Part shown: positions 13,395-25,000 of the stretch, in pieces
Numbering within the stretch: the stretch's first letter is position 1
How the letters are laid out: the number at the start of each line of letters is the position of its first letter
DNA from: Lucifuga dentata
Lineage: Eukaryota; Chordata; Actinopteri; Ophidiiformes; Bythitidae
Length of the DNA stretch: 64,000 nucleotides
Direction of reading: 5' to 3'
NCBI GenBank assembly: GCA_014773175.1
Contig: VXCM01001285.1
Coordinates: 1-64,000 of the forward strand
Position numbers and translations under genes: made by a program
The notes under the pieces: generated by a model
What the model was told of the DNA's origin: nothing
The model's database searches: none
What the model saw: the letters and a program-made list of their open reading frames with translations, nothing else

Positions 13395-15524
13395 GCTCAG
13401 TCACCTAAGCATTGGGAGAGACTTCTGGTAAAGCTAATATTTAATCCTATAAAAGTTTTCATTAGCTTAAAAAATGTATGAGCTGTGGGGACATTGTTAC
13501 AGAATATTCAACAATTAATGTTTTTAACTTTTTAAATATGAAGCTTTTAACTGTCCTTATCAAATCTTAGGACTAAAATTGTTGGATACAACAATATAAC
13601 ATTTTGCTTTGCCTTTTTCTTATTTTTTTCTTATTATTTCTTACCATTTGCCAAAATTTTAACAGAATATTATAATTTAGATTCAGTTACATTTCTTAAT
13701 GGAAAGACTTTTGTGGTTTTTGACTGTGTTAACTGGTAAACATAGTAGTTTGTAGCCTCTTGGTTTTGCTGCTTAATTCTCATCAGCAAATCTCACAAAT
13801 AGAGACATTTTTCAGTCTTGACACGGCAAAATAACAGAACTGAACCTGAGTATCAGATTATCCAGACGGCTTCTCAGAAATGTTTGTGTGTCGTGCAGCA
13901 TCGAACAAAGTCGAAGAAAATGCATCATCAATATTTTACCGAGTTGCCATCCAACTAATGTGCCTGATCTAGTCAGAATTAAAAAATGGACTTTTATTCA
14001 CGTTGGCTCTAGTGATGCGTAATGTGCAGCGGTGGAGTTGGGCACTGTGTGCCACAATATGGCTCCACTTGTTATTTTTCATTTCAGCAGGAAGGCACAA
14101 AGGGCGTCAGACTGTACAGATGGGTGTGTTTCTTTGCTGTCTGTCAGTGTGGACCTTGTGATGGTTGGAGTTTGGCATAAATACTCACAATGACTTGGCG
14201 ATTTTGGGTACAAGCTGTATTAGAATTACAGCTTCAAGCTCCATTTCCAGCCAAAAGTGTGAAACTCCACCCATTATCGGTCAGTCGGCCATTGTTAGGG
14301 CAGAAGCTGCTACCTACCAATGGTGCGTTCACTTCACCTGATCCAGCAACACGTGGTCACTATCATCTCTGTGGCTGCTTCCCACAGTGGGAGCGCACCG
14401 TCTGCATGCTGTAGTCACACCAAAAATACAGAGGGAAAGGACACAAAGCATCATGGGATATTTCTTAAAATAATTGGTTTATATAAGCATCCTTTAAGCA
14501 TTTTGCTTCAAAGTCACTTGCACAAATGGCTGTTGGCAAATCATGCTATTTTACCATGTGTCATTTCCCACTGTACACAAAATGTGAACTTTACTCCATT
14601 ACAGGGTGTGATTACTGAGAAATGTGTCACGGAAGCCGTTTTTGTGTTGGCCATTTGAAGTTGACGGCAGCTAAAAAAAAAAANAAAAAAAAAAAACAGA
14701 AGCCAAGTGGGCTGAAAACCAACATGATAATTGATCATCAAAATTTCCTACCTAGATTTATTCATGCTAAAACTTCATTTGGTCAACACTAAACTCTCAC
14801 ACTGTATCAGTAACACTGAAGCATTGAGCATTTGCTGCTGTGTTTTTGTCTAAAGCTGTGGTTTTGGCCAAAAAGTTGCCTAAAACACCTGGACATTGCA
14901 CTTTAAGCATCATGTTAAAATGTTCGGTGCTTTATTCAACGGGCCCATTATGGGTGTTTAAATCGTTAATATCTAATAATCTTTTGCTTTTTTGTTTTGA
15001 AAAAAAAAGACATAAATCATAACTCACATTTTCTTGTTTTGTCCTGTCTTGTCTGTCTTGTCTCTCTGTCCTTGTCTGTCCTTTCTATGTCTTTAACATT
15101 TTTTTTTTGATTTTGCAACATTTTCAAATTCCTCTCCTTTATTCTTTCATTAATGTGCTTCTTTTTCTTTTTGATTTCATCTGCTAACACGCTAAACCTC
15201 ACGTTCATGTTCCAATGCTGCAAACTATCAATCTAAATGAAATATGAAAAATTTGTCACTGACATGTCTAAACATTTCAACTATGATTTCCTTTTGTTTC
15301 GTTTACACATGATGTAAAACATCATGAAATCAAATTAATGGCGCGATCCTGATCATTATTTCCTTAAAGCAACCAGCTACGAGAAGTCTCGCAGTCTCAA
15401 TAACATATCGGGGATGGCTGGGTCGTCGCTGCACCTCACTCCGATCACTAGCCCACCTTTTGAAACCTATGAGGCCCCTGGACCTCTGCGCCGCTGTCAT
15501 TCCCCCATCCCCTCCATTTTGTAG
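949..15524 (+). CDS. kcnc3: Voltage-gated potassium channel Kv3.3-like (kcnc3), 5' part missing, alternative C-termini
   Basis: This is a Shaw-type (Kv3) pore-forming subunit of the plasma membrane. In the family such channels open at high voltage and let neurons fire fast. Coding exons seen: 949-1930, 4277-4471, then either 5477-5598 or 15370-15524. Both terminal exons join the same phase-1 donor at 4471. S1 to S6, the TLGYGD filter and the PVPV bend are intact. The choice of Kv3.3 over Kv3.1, 3.2 or 3.4 rests on three features: ADPDD in the pore turret, a proline-rich linker after [19 protein letters not shown], and DRACFLL followed by the DLNAN-type tail. Synteny with kcna7, fgf21 and ppfia3 agrees. 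The T1 exon lies outside the window, so the gene is 5'-partial. Which of the two duplicated fish copies this is cannot be told. Confidence 0.92.
1931..4276 (+). other. kcnc3 intron with one MITE-like copy
   Basis: The donor GTGAGA is at 1931 and the acceptor CTTTCCTTGTAG ends at 4276. The intron holds the terminal-inverted-repeat element at 2026-2564. The rest is AT-rich with a T run near 3118-3134. I see no further exon in it. Confidence 0.8.
2026..2564 (-). mobile_element. MITE-like family, copy 1
   Basis: The ends are inverted repeats: AGCCCAATAAA near the left end and ATTGGGCTCAAACA...GGTCTTTTAA at the right. The interior (GGTGGATGTATCACCTGAAC) lies in the opposite direction to copies 2, 3, 5 and 6. 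It sits in a kcnc3 intron. Confidence 0.8.
4277..4471 (+). CDS. kcnc3: kcnc3 cytoplasmic tail exon
   Basis: The phase-1 acceptor makes GAT with the last base of the previous exon. The exon then encodes [19 protein letters not shown] and, further on, [17 protein letters not shown] and DGNVRK. This is the conserved Kv3 tail block. It ends at 4471 before GTATGT, again with one base left over. Both terminal exons downstream fit that phase. Confidence 0.93.
4472..5476 (+). other. kcnc3 intron between tail exon and WIKP exon
   Basis: The intron holds a poly-T run interrupted by a single N (4940) and a pyrimidine-rich stretch at about 4780-5340. The acceptor is AACTAG at 5471-5476. No other exon was found. 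Confidence 0.75.
5477..5598 (+). CDS. kcnc3: kcnc3 terminal exon A (tail ending [11 protein letters not shown])
   Basis: With the base carried from 4471 the exon reads [19 protein letters not shown], then [21 protein letters not shown] and TAG at 5596-5598. The DLNAN...W-I-x-P ending is the tail I know from mammalian Kv3.3. A donor-like CAGAG-GTAAC lies about 8 bases after the stop (near 5607). The exon may therefore be a cassette whose inclusion ends the frame, rather than the physical end of the mRNA. AATAAA motifs occur at about 5628 and 5637 in A-rich sequence and are weak evidence. Confidence 0.88.
6838..8030. mobile_element. Long-terminal-inverted-repeat DNA element with a second element nested inside
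   Basis: The left arm (about 6838-6932) contains CAGCTGGACTTGCT, then TGAAGACATTTTG and CATCCAAATGGCTTC. The reverse complement of the right arm (about 7920-8030) contains CAACTGGACTTGCT, TTGAAGATGTTTC and CATCCAAGTAGCTTC in the same order. The inner element (about 7222-7853) has its own TIRs, ACAGACCTCGGAA on both ends. No transposase frame is seen, so both are non-autonomous. A copy of the outer family's internal sequence recurs at 48010-48690. Confidence 0.75.
7613..7735 (+). repeat. 61-bp perfect duplication around a single N (assembly join)
   Basis: 7613-7673 and 7675-7735 are identical and separated only by N at 7674. This is the signature of two overlapping contigs placed end to end without collapsing the overlap. 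It lies inside the nested transposon. Confidence 0.85.
8462..9055. mobile_element. Fold-back (palindromic) DNA element
   Basis: The outer arms at 8535-8600 and 8869-8935 are inverted copies (TTTTCAAGAAGAATTTGTC against GACAAATTCTTCTTGAAAA). Further in, 8765-8796 and 8809-8840 form a second hairpin around GCATCTTCTGAACTTCA. The ends carry GGCCAAAAGTTTGAGACC and a diverged inverse. Two poly-A/T runs with single N bases (8534, 9024) flank the arms. No coding potential is seen. Confidence 0.7.
10797..11610. mobile_element. TIR element with 17-bp perfect ends (non-autonomous DNA transposon)
   Basis: GGACGGGATTCATAAAA at 10797-10813 is repeated as its exact reverse complement at 11594-11610. The interior of about 814 bp holds a TATATAAG box (about 11074), CA and TG microsatellites and no transposase. 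I recall similar 'GGGATTCAT' ends from fish Harbinger-like elements, but I cannot confirm the class. The target-site duplication is not obvious. Confidence 0.65.
11190..11290. repeat. CA / TG microsatellites
   Basis: There is an AC run at about 11194-11220 and a pure TG run at about 11245-11284. Both are inside the TIR element. Confidence 0.9.
12594..12630 (+). other. Candidate minor kcnc3 3' exon
   Basis: A strong pyrimidine tract and CCCCAG end at 12593. Joined in phase 1 to 4471, the following sequence would read [11 protein letters not shown] and stop (TGA at about 12628-12630). I do not recognise this tail in any Kv3 protein. It is listed only because the acceptor is good and the phase gives a short tail. 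Confidence 0.15.
15370..15524 (+). CDS. kcnc3: kcnc3 terminal exon B (tail ending SPIPSIL)
   Basis: The acceptor TTTCCTTAAAG ends at 15369. With the phase-1 base from 4471 the exon reads [18 protein letters not shown], then [33 protein letters not shown] and TAG at 15522-15524. YEKSRSL(N/S)(N/S)I and PLRR..SPIPSIL are the conserved alternative tail I know from mammalian Kv3.2 and Kv3.4. Finding it here in the same phase as exon A shows that this gene keeps both tail types. AATAAA at 15946-15951 is the nearest polyadenylation candidate. Confidence 0.9.
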
Positions 15525-18200
15525 CAGAAAGGAAGGTCATGATTGGCTGATAAAAGATGCAATGGAGCAGGGAACAGGATGTGCCGATGCCTCCACAAGC
15601 GAAAACAATAGCAATAAGAGAAGAGCTTGAATGTAGAAGGAAATGACCTCTTGTCTTGTGAATCTAGTGGTTTATGATGCATGCATCAGTTAGCTGATGG
15701 GGTCAAATACAAATTTTAGCTTTAAAGATACACTTATTTGAAGTCATTAGAAGAAAATAATTGGTTAGAAAACACGATAATATAATATCAAAAGTGAAAA
15801 AAAATCATGAAAACATGCACAGTTACATTTTCCAATGTAGAAATAAGTGTGTAGATGGATTCATTTTTGTGTGTTCTGGACCAAACAAAACACAGCTCAC
15901 AATACTGTCCAGAGAAACAAGATACTTAAGTTCATTTAGCCAAAGAATAAATTTATTTCTAGATTATAGATTAGATCAATGTTCAATAGGTTTCTACTTT
16001 CTGTCACTTGTGAATATTAATGTATGTACAGTGGAGATATAATTTTGGTATTTCTCATAAAAGACCAGACTGAGTTTCTCCATTTTTTAAACACTGGAGA
16101 ACTTTATGTTGACAGCTAAAGTAGAAGCTTAAAAAAAAAAAAAAAANTTAAAAAAAAAAAAAAAATCAACATTAAATCAAAAACATACAGACATAGTATG
16201 TATTGTACCATAAGAGCTATTTCAACCTGCTGTGAGAAACATTTATAATGCCTCATTTTTATTTTCATGTTCCTGTTATGATCCCATATATGCAAGTATT
16301 AACTCACGGTGTACAGTTAAAGGTCTATTCAGTCATTTTCTTTGGTATTTGCTATAACTGGCATGTTACATAATACATTATCATAAGTGTATATTTGGTT
16401 GGCATATTTCAAAAAAAAAAAAAAATATCCATTTTAAAACTCAAATATTTACCTTTTTATATGCTTTTTGGGTCCATAAGATCACTATTTCTTGTCATAA
16501 TGTCACACTTTATGATAATAAATGACTGAGTGGACCTTTAAAATATGCTAATAAAGACAAGTGATGATCAAAATGTGATATACTTAAACTTTACCACAAA
16601 AAATTAAACAATTTTTTTACAAGTGCAATAAATGTACTTATAAAATCAGATATAAATGATGACAGATTTAATTATATTATATTAGATATCACAAGTACAA
16701 GCACTTTACAAACAGTAAATGTTGATTTACTAACCTTATAAAACTTGCATGTGTGCATAAGACAGACCATATTACAAAACATTAATAGATTATTATAATT
16801 AAAAATTGAAAATGTGAGTGGGCTGAGCATCATCAAAAACATTTCTAACAGAGGATGTTTAGTTTTTCTAAATATCTGTTTCACTTCTTTTTCACTCATT
16901 TTGTATTTTTATTTTATTGTTTGTTTTTTGTTTTACTTTTTAATTTCTCATATTTGTTTTTTGCTCTCTGGTTTAAAAGTTTATCTAAAAACAGTTATAA
17001 AAAAAATCAGTCTCTCGATTAATCGTGGATAAAATATAAAAAAAAAAAAAATAATTAAGATGCAAATAGACAAACAATCCTCATTTCTTTCAGGCAATTT
17101 ATAGCGTTTATTTTTAGAAACATCATTGAGGTCCTCCTTCAGATTGTCATCTTCATATGAAAATGTCATGAGATTAAGCAAAAAAAAAAAAAAAAAAAAA
17201 AGATGAAAAATAATGACATGTTCACATATGCAATAAACATGCAATATTACTTTAATGCTGGAAACATGCTGTGCGCATACATATGTAAATATGCAGATCT
17301 ATTTTTAATGAAAATGCACAGACGTACTAGGCAGTCTACTTGTTATATTTAATTTAGCGGTTGCTAATCTAAATGTACTGATGGTATTAAATCAACATGA
17401 GTCATTTGTCTTGTTTTAATTCAAGTCATTGTGGTCTTACTGCTCCTATATGCTTTTTAATGTTGTAGCTGCCATTTTTTAATTTCATGACGGTAATAAT
17501 TTTGATTTTGTAATCGATTTCTATTGACTTCACTTCCTCTGGTAATATAGATTTCATTGTAATGAATACCTTTTCTGTAGCACTGAGTGTCTAAAGAAAT
17601 AATATTTGTCAACAAAGATATAATGTTCTGTTTCATTGTCCTTGAGTTCAAGTTAAACAGAAATGTAGAATGACTTTCTGGAATATGAAGAAAAAATTGT
17701 AAGTGCATTAGAATCAATGATTTGCAGGTTTAAACGCAGAGAACGTCCATGCTTCTTTAGACACGTGTAGCATATTGAGTCCCGATTCCACTCTTCTTAC
17801 TGTAGCACAAGTTTCTACAATCTACAAATCTTTGTGCTTCCAGACCTGAAACATTAAGAATTCAGGTACGCAGGATTATGACTGAAGAAAGCAAAGACAT
17901 CACTGAGTGTTTGCTTGAACCTGAACAGAAATGTGAGAAGTTCGTCAATGTTTAAGTGTCTCGTTAAGGATAAATCCTCCCATATGCTTCCACTGTGAGA
18001 AGTCATGCTTGCCAGGCTTCAGCTGATACCAGTTTTGGAAGTTGCTGACACTTTGTGTACTAATTATCATTTCATTTATAGTTTGATATCAAAAAAATGG
18101 TTTAGTATTTTACATAGAATTTGTTGTTGTGGAGAAGGCACAACCACTGAATCCTTTTAAATTCTTTTTTTTTTTAAGCAGCGTCAGCCTAAACTTTAAA

Positions 18201-18772
18201 TTAAAAGGACCTTAACTGTGATTTTGCATGTTTGAGCCCAATAAATGTTAGCTGCATACATGTTATGCTACTGCCAAACTTTTTTCAAAACATAAAACCA
18301 TATTTTACATTTTATGTCATTTTGTCAAATCCCCTAATCTTTCAAAATCAAAAGTTCAGGTGATACCGTAAGATTCAGTGTTTCGCCTGCTAACACTGTC
18401 ATATGATTGTTGAAGGCATGATTGTTTTAATTTCTTGATAAAAGCCATCTTCTACAGGGACTATATTCCCTGGTGGACATACATTTTCTTCTTTGTAGCT
18501 CTGCATTGGATTCTTTTTGAAGCACTAAAATTAAGTAACTTCAACAAAGAATTTTATAGACGTGTTCACTGTGATGGATTACGTATCTCAAGCGTGTTTC
18601 AAGTCTCTACAACTGAACTAAAAGCAATTGCAGTCTGGAAGGTAGGAAGAACAATTCTAAAATTAACTGCTTCAGTAGTAAGTTTTGAAAAATGGTTGGC
18701 AGTAATGTAACGTGTATGTGGGCATTATTTATTGGGCTCAAATAAACAAAATCATCGGTTTGCTCTTTTAAA
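18201..18772 (+). mobile_element. MITE-like family, copy 2
   Basis: The left end reads TTAAAAGGACCTTAACTGTG, then TTTGCATGTTTGAGCCCA. The right end is ATTGGGCTCAAATAAACAAA...CTTTTAAA. The interior shares TTTCAAAATCAAAAGTTCAG with the other copies. Confidence 0.8.
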
Positions 18773-20238
18773 GGTCAGCAAACTTTGAGATGATTTATGT
18801 TTTTACTGTAAATTCTGAAATACTGGATGGCTGTATTTTGCTGTGTTTTCATATGGAGTTGCCGTTTTAAGCTTTTTAGCTGACAAATGAAAGATAAATC
18901 ACTTAAAAGCAAAATTAAGCAAAAGTAAAGTGACTTCAGACTCCAGAAGGTTAACAACTGCAAACGCATGAACAGCAGCAAATGGAGCATATCAGAAAAC
19001 ACGCTAAAATATCCTTAGAAAACTGTGAATTTGATATTAATAAAAGCTGTTTTTTCACTAGTTGAGAATTTACAGAAAATTAAGAATAAAAAACTATAAT
19101 ATTTACTCAGTGTATCAGCAAAGCAGCATCATTTCTCTCGGTGCACAAAACATCTTAAAGCTTTACGTACACATTCTTGCTGTCTGACCTCAAGTATATG
19201 TTCTGTATGTATGATCTCATATGATGTATATCATTTGAATGCTAGTACCATTGGGAATGTATAGTTTATTGTCTTTTAAAATCAAGAAACACATTGTAAA
19301 ATCTGCAATATAATATTTTTCTTTGATGCTATAAACACTACCATTTATGATTACAGCTGTACTTGTTCATTTTGTGCAATTTAGTGTATCGGAATGGATC
19401 AGAATGATTGTCAAAACATTGTTTCTGTTTAAACTGAAAAGTCATATCATGTAGTTGTGGTCGACGGAAATCATCCAGGACATTTTGACGTAAACATTGT
19501 TGAAATAAACAAAACGGGCAGATTTTGTAAGTGCCTCTATGAGGCCCCTGTAGGCTCTGATGTCAATTTACGAGTTCATGCAAACTAGCTAGATTGAACT
19601 AGCTATACCTTCAAAGCAATGCTTGATAGGTCAGTGGGTATTATTGTACATATCTGTATCTACACATGTGAATACATTAAAATCATAAAAAAGTAAGATT
19701 TTTTTTTCTTTGTGAGTGATGGAAAATAGATTCCATTGCAACTGATTCTAATGGAGAGTTAAATGGTGATTTCATGGAAATGGATGACTTTTATTGATGA
19801 AATAGATACATTAGCATGGCTACCTTCATCTTTTTTCATTATTTATACTGTACCATTCCCATATTCTGTGTTTATTTTTAAAGGACAACATTACTAATTT
19901 AAATGTAACAGCAACTTATAAGAGAAATGACATTCTGAATCCTTCTATTGTTTTAAATATGAATGTATGTCAATTTTGAAATTGATGTCGTCATGGATGG
20001 TGCATGTGAAACTGAGAAAGAATTGATATGCAGAGATTTTGTCTCATTCACTCTGATGTTTGGATTAATTTAGCAAAGAACTAGTAAAGGCAGCAGTAAA
20101 TACATTCAATACAATCTTATAATGTATAAACACACTTTAAGTCTTGTAATTTCTGTCATGAAGAGGTGAGCCTGTTCTTTATCTGTTTACAGAAAAATAC
20201 CGGCATTTATCTAACTTAGATAATGAGATTGATACCAG

Positions 20239-20790
20239 TTAAAGGACCATACTGGTGATTTGGCATGTTTTAGCCCAATAAATATTACCCACATACACAT
20301 TACATGACTGACAACCATTTTCGAAAACATAAAATCGTATTTTCCTGTTATTTTGCTAAATACCCTAATCTTTCAAAATCCAGTGTTCAGGTGACAAACC
20401 CATCTTAAAATTCAGTATTTCACCTGCCACCATCATCTAATTCCTCAGTAAAAGCATTTTTCTTCTGGAACTATTTTTCCAGGAGGAGACATGAATTTTC
20501 TTCTGTGTAGCTCCATGTTGGATCCGTGTTGAAGCACTACATTAAGTAACTTCAACAAAAATTTTACTCAATGTCTTATTCGTGGTAATGGGTTACTTAT
20601 CTCAGTTTATGTTTCAAGTCTCTACAAGTCAATTTTAATAGTGTAATGAAATGAACTGAAACCAGTGGTAGTCTGAAAAAAATAATCCTAATATTTACCG
20701 CTCCAGTAGTATGTTTTGGGAAAATGATGGTCAGGTAATGTGTATGTGGGTTTTATATCAAACATACAAAACACTTGATATGGTGTTTAA
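20239..20790 (+). mobile_element. MITE-like family, copy 3
   Basis: It starts TTAAAGGACCATACTGGTGA and ends ACACTTGATATGGTGTTTAA. The interior blocks (CCTAATCTTTCAAAATCCAG, GTGTTCAGGTGACAAACC) match copies 2, 5 and 6. Confidence 0.8.
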
Positions 20791-22020
20791 GCCTCTGTTT
20801 ATCGCTACTTTGTGTTCTATCGTGCATAACATGTTTTTACTTTGAAAAGATTGTTAAACCCACCGGTAAAGTCAATGAAACACACCATGTTCAATCATTA
20901 GCGAACTAATATGCACACAGAGGTAAAACAGCTATCAGTCCTTTTGCATTTGAAAATTTTGGATGTTTTTTTTTTTTTTTTTTTTTTGTGCTTGGGATAT
21001 GAACAGATTTCTCTGAGGAGAAGACCACCCGCTGCTTTTAAAAAGGATGAGTGGAGCTCTGATGTGATTGGCCAATATTGAAGCCTGCCCCAACTTCACC
21101 TGTTGGCCACGCCCAGGTGCACTTGCACCCTGGATTTGCACTTGCACTGAGTCTCGCAACAATACAACCTGCTGTGGTCTAGCATTTTGTTGTGTTTTAG
21201 CACTAGCATCTAACGGAAAACGCTGCAAATGGAGTACAAGAAAAGAAGCGATTGTGTGATATAATGCAGTTTTTTTGGGGGGGGAATGACTCTGAAGTGT
21301 TCTCAGCTTAGGGCTTATTAGTTCTATTGTTTGTTTTACAATGTTCTATACAATTTTCCATGTGTTTACATGTGTCCATCTGTTAAAAACGTTCATGTCA
21401 TCCAAGTGAAACTGTTTGCGCACATGCACATGCCACACACACACACACACACACATCACTTAAGAGCTGTCACTTTATTACGTGGATTTACTGTAGATAA
21501 TTTTAAAGACATTGATAGTTTGGAGACTGGAGAACATGGTGCTGATCATCTGACTGGCAGCTTGTTTCATTCAGTCTCTTTGACTTTTTCAAATTTTCAG
21601 CCACTAATTATACAGTCATCTTTTTAAAAAAAAAATATTTGTATGTTAACTTCCTGTCTGTGTGTTGGGTTATAGTTGTACTAGAGTTGTTGTTGCAGTT
21701 TGTGTATTTCATTCTCACGTGCACAGTTAACCAGCAGTGTACAGGTAATGATAATCCCTGATTATTCATTGGTTTTGTTTGTTACATTGATTTTATGAAA
21801 CTTTATGTGAATTCATGTAATTGGCAAATTTAAAATACAACAAAAATCATCAATTCACAGCAAAGATTGGTTTATATGAGTTGAGCTCTGATATAAACCA
21901 ATTTAAACACAAATGATAACTGTTTATATGCACTCAGTTTGATAAATCATATCTATTTTTTTTTTTAAACAAATTAAGTTATTCCTCTGTAAACTGAATA
22001 TTAATGGCTTTCTGTTCTTG

Positions 22021-25000
22021 TCTTCACAGTGTTAAGTTTCTAGCATTCGCCTTCTCTCTAAAGAGGAGTCAGTTACCAGTATTCACAAATTTGCGGCGGG
22101 ACCCACGTAAGCAACACGTGAGACACGGATGGACAATTTAAAGGAGATCTTTGGGGTGACAAGAGAGAGACCAGAGGTTAATCATGAATAAAAAAAATCA
22201 TGTGGTCTGCTCCTCACGTTGTTACCAAAGCAGCCTCTCAGAACTCCGACCACATTTTTGACAGTCTGACTGACCTTTAGTTTTCTTCTCCTTTTTTCGG
22301 CAAACTGACTGAACATTGCACTGACACAAAGGGAGAGAAAAGGACTCCTGATTACACATTCCAGATGAAATCACTTTGACAACATTATATTTGCCATCAT
22401 GTATGATGACCAACTCAGCACCGTCTACAGTGCTGATCAACTGAGCAACTTAGCAAGTTTCCGAATAACACTCATCTTCACGAAGGACTGTAAGAACAAT
22501 GTAGCATCTCCGCTAACATATTGTAGCATTTGTTGGCTGGGAAATAACTTGATTTAATTCATCAACACTTTGGTGAGAGAGGAATTTATGCATTCAAGGG
22601 ATCTTTTAGATGTCATTTTCCTCTTGGGTTCCTTTCTAGTGAGAAGAAAATATTTTGAGTACATGAGAGACAAAGGATCAGTCTCACTCATTAAATATTC
22701 ACATTCCAAACAGAAGCATACAAAACCATGTATATGAAATCTATCACAAATATACAGTATTAAACCGAAAACAAGACCCATTATTCAAGTTTAGAACTTG
22801 CATAGTAGTCATGTTTTCCACTGAATCTATGTCTTCCATTGACTTCCATCAGACTGAAACACACTGCCCTGGCCACCAACACTGAGATAATCAAAAGTCA
22901 AACAAATTAAGCACATGTAGCACCAATGCAAATGGTTCTTGATGTTTATATTTAGATTCACATTAAACATTCTTGTGATCTTTATCTCTCATGTACAGAC
23001 AGGGGATTTCCCTAAATTCCAGGTGGGATACCAAAGGTCTTGTAGCATGCATTTGCTGAATGACCTTCTGTAAGTTATAGATTAAGACAAATATTCCATT
23101 TAGGGTAACGTTTGTACTCACCCTGATGCTTCACACTGTCTGTTTGGTAAAATGTGAAAGAAGTCATTCCTTTAAAAGACGATTTAGTCCTTTAACTGCC
23201 TCTAGCGCCCTCTTACCATATGCACATTTAAAAAGTACAACTGTTCCCATGTCTGACCTGACAGTGCTCCGCCATGAGCATCGCACAGACTGAAAGAGAA
23301 AAAAACCTTAAAAGACCTAGTGATCATTGAGACTCTTCATCAGTGTTAAGAGATATGGGCCTGCCTAAAAAAAAAAAAAAAAANAAAAAAAAAAAAAAAA
23401 AAGGACACACCTACCCATGAGGACACATATAACATTACATAACAAAAGGTTCATTAGCTGAAAGGGACCAAAAGGATAAATGTTCCCCCAACACAAAGGC
23501 CAACACTGCCAATTAGACACAAATATCCCCAGATGTGTACTGCCCCACCTCTCTCTTGTCCCTCTTGCTGTCGACGACTTCTTCACTGGCAAGTCGATGT
23601 CAAGATCAGGATGGCCCATCAGGGGAACCCTTCAGCAAAGGGGAAAATGAGATGAAATGGACCAAGAGACGTAGAGCAAGTGTGGAAGTGTACAAAGAGA
23701 ACAAATCTATATTTTGATAAAACAAATCAACTATCCATGGCCTCAGAGGAAGTTTTTGAGAAGAAAGAATAGAGAATGGAAGGAGGAAATCAGTTGCAAA
23801 TATGAATGAATTTGGTATCAAGAAGGATGAAGGATTCGAAGTCCTGGGGAAAGGTGGGAAGGGAATACTGTGTCAGCAGAATTGGACAAAAAGAAGATGC
23901 TTTCCTTCAAATGCAGGAATCCTTTGAAAAGACAATGAGCGATGACAGACTTTGGCCAACAAAAAAGACATGGGGACAACAAAGGATGGACGCTGAGATA
24001 AACAAGTGAAAAAAAAAAATAATGCATTTTTGTAACTTTGTTTACCAGCATGACTACTTTGCATGACTGTCTTTTCTGCAAGCCCTTAGTTGAAGGGTGC
24101 TAGAGATACAAAAAAGTATATATAAAATGAATTTAAAAAAAGTTATATGCAATTAATGTTTTAAAAAAAAGATTATAATGAAAGAGAAGAGCTATATTTT
24201 GTTTTGAAAAGTAAAAAAATGTGAATATTGAAACATGTATGTTTGCAAAGTACACCCTGAACTATGTTTTGACGAAATCTCTCTGCTACTACTGCCCTAC
24301 ATTCCTCATTCCAGTGTTTTAGATCACTGCCATGGTTTTCATTTTGAATGCAATCAGCAGTACATTTTCAATCAAAATTCATTCGACTCATCAAATATCA
24401 CATTCGTGCAAAGGACGTTTTTCTTTGTTGTCGCTCACAAACTCCATGTTTTCCTCCTTGACTCATTTGCACAACTACCGTAGCAGCAACAGCAGCAGCA
24501 GTTCTAGAAAACAGCTCTCCATTTGACTGCTTGATTATTACACAGTTAGCTTTTTCCTTTGGCAATAATAAAGAGAGTTGTCATACGACTGTAGCAGGGC
24601 AAATGGAGATCCTTGAGTGTATCTTCAATGTCTCAGTGTTCAGAGATTTGCCAGGGTCTAAGATGTCCCGTGGTAGGATTTGGCAGTTCTCTCCACTCGT
24701 CGTGAAAGTTACCAGATGAAGACCAATAACAGATTACTTGAGATTCTGTATTGGCAAACAGTTGAGAGATTTCAGGTTTGCATGGAATCAGCTGCCATTC
24801 CAAACTGTGTGTGGTTCAAAGGACTCAGGTGTGTTGATGGTGTGTGTGGATGTAGGTGTTTAGCTGTTTTCTTTCTTACATAATAAATTCTAGTATATAG
24901 ACAACGATAATGTGAACACCTCTCAGTGGTGTGTAAAAACCGCATGCATTATGACTTGATAATCTCTTGAGGGGGTAAGAGTCTTGACATATCCCCTCAA

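Larger units (their letters stand above)
5599..15369 (+). other. Long kcnc3 intron or 3' region rich in transposon relics
   Basis: No protein gene is recognised here. Contents are a nested long-TIR element (6838-8030), a fold-back element (8462-9055), a TIR element with an internal TATAAG (10797-11610), TG/CA microsatellites near 11190-11290, and poly-A/T runs. One acceptor-like site at 12592-12593 is described separately. The whole stretch can be spliced out between 4471 and 15370. Confidence 0.6.
15525..22020 (+). other. AT-rich stretch, no gene seen
   Basis: Apart from two MITE-like copies (18201-18772 and 20239-20790) and poly-A runs (16130-16165, 17039-17052, 17180-17200), I see only AT-rich sequence with short chance frames. 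The first few hundred bases are probably 3' UTR of the SPIPSIL isoform. Confidence 0.6.
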
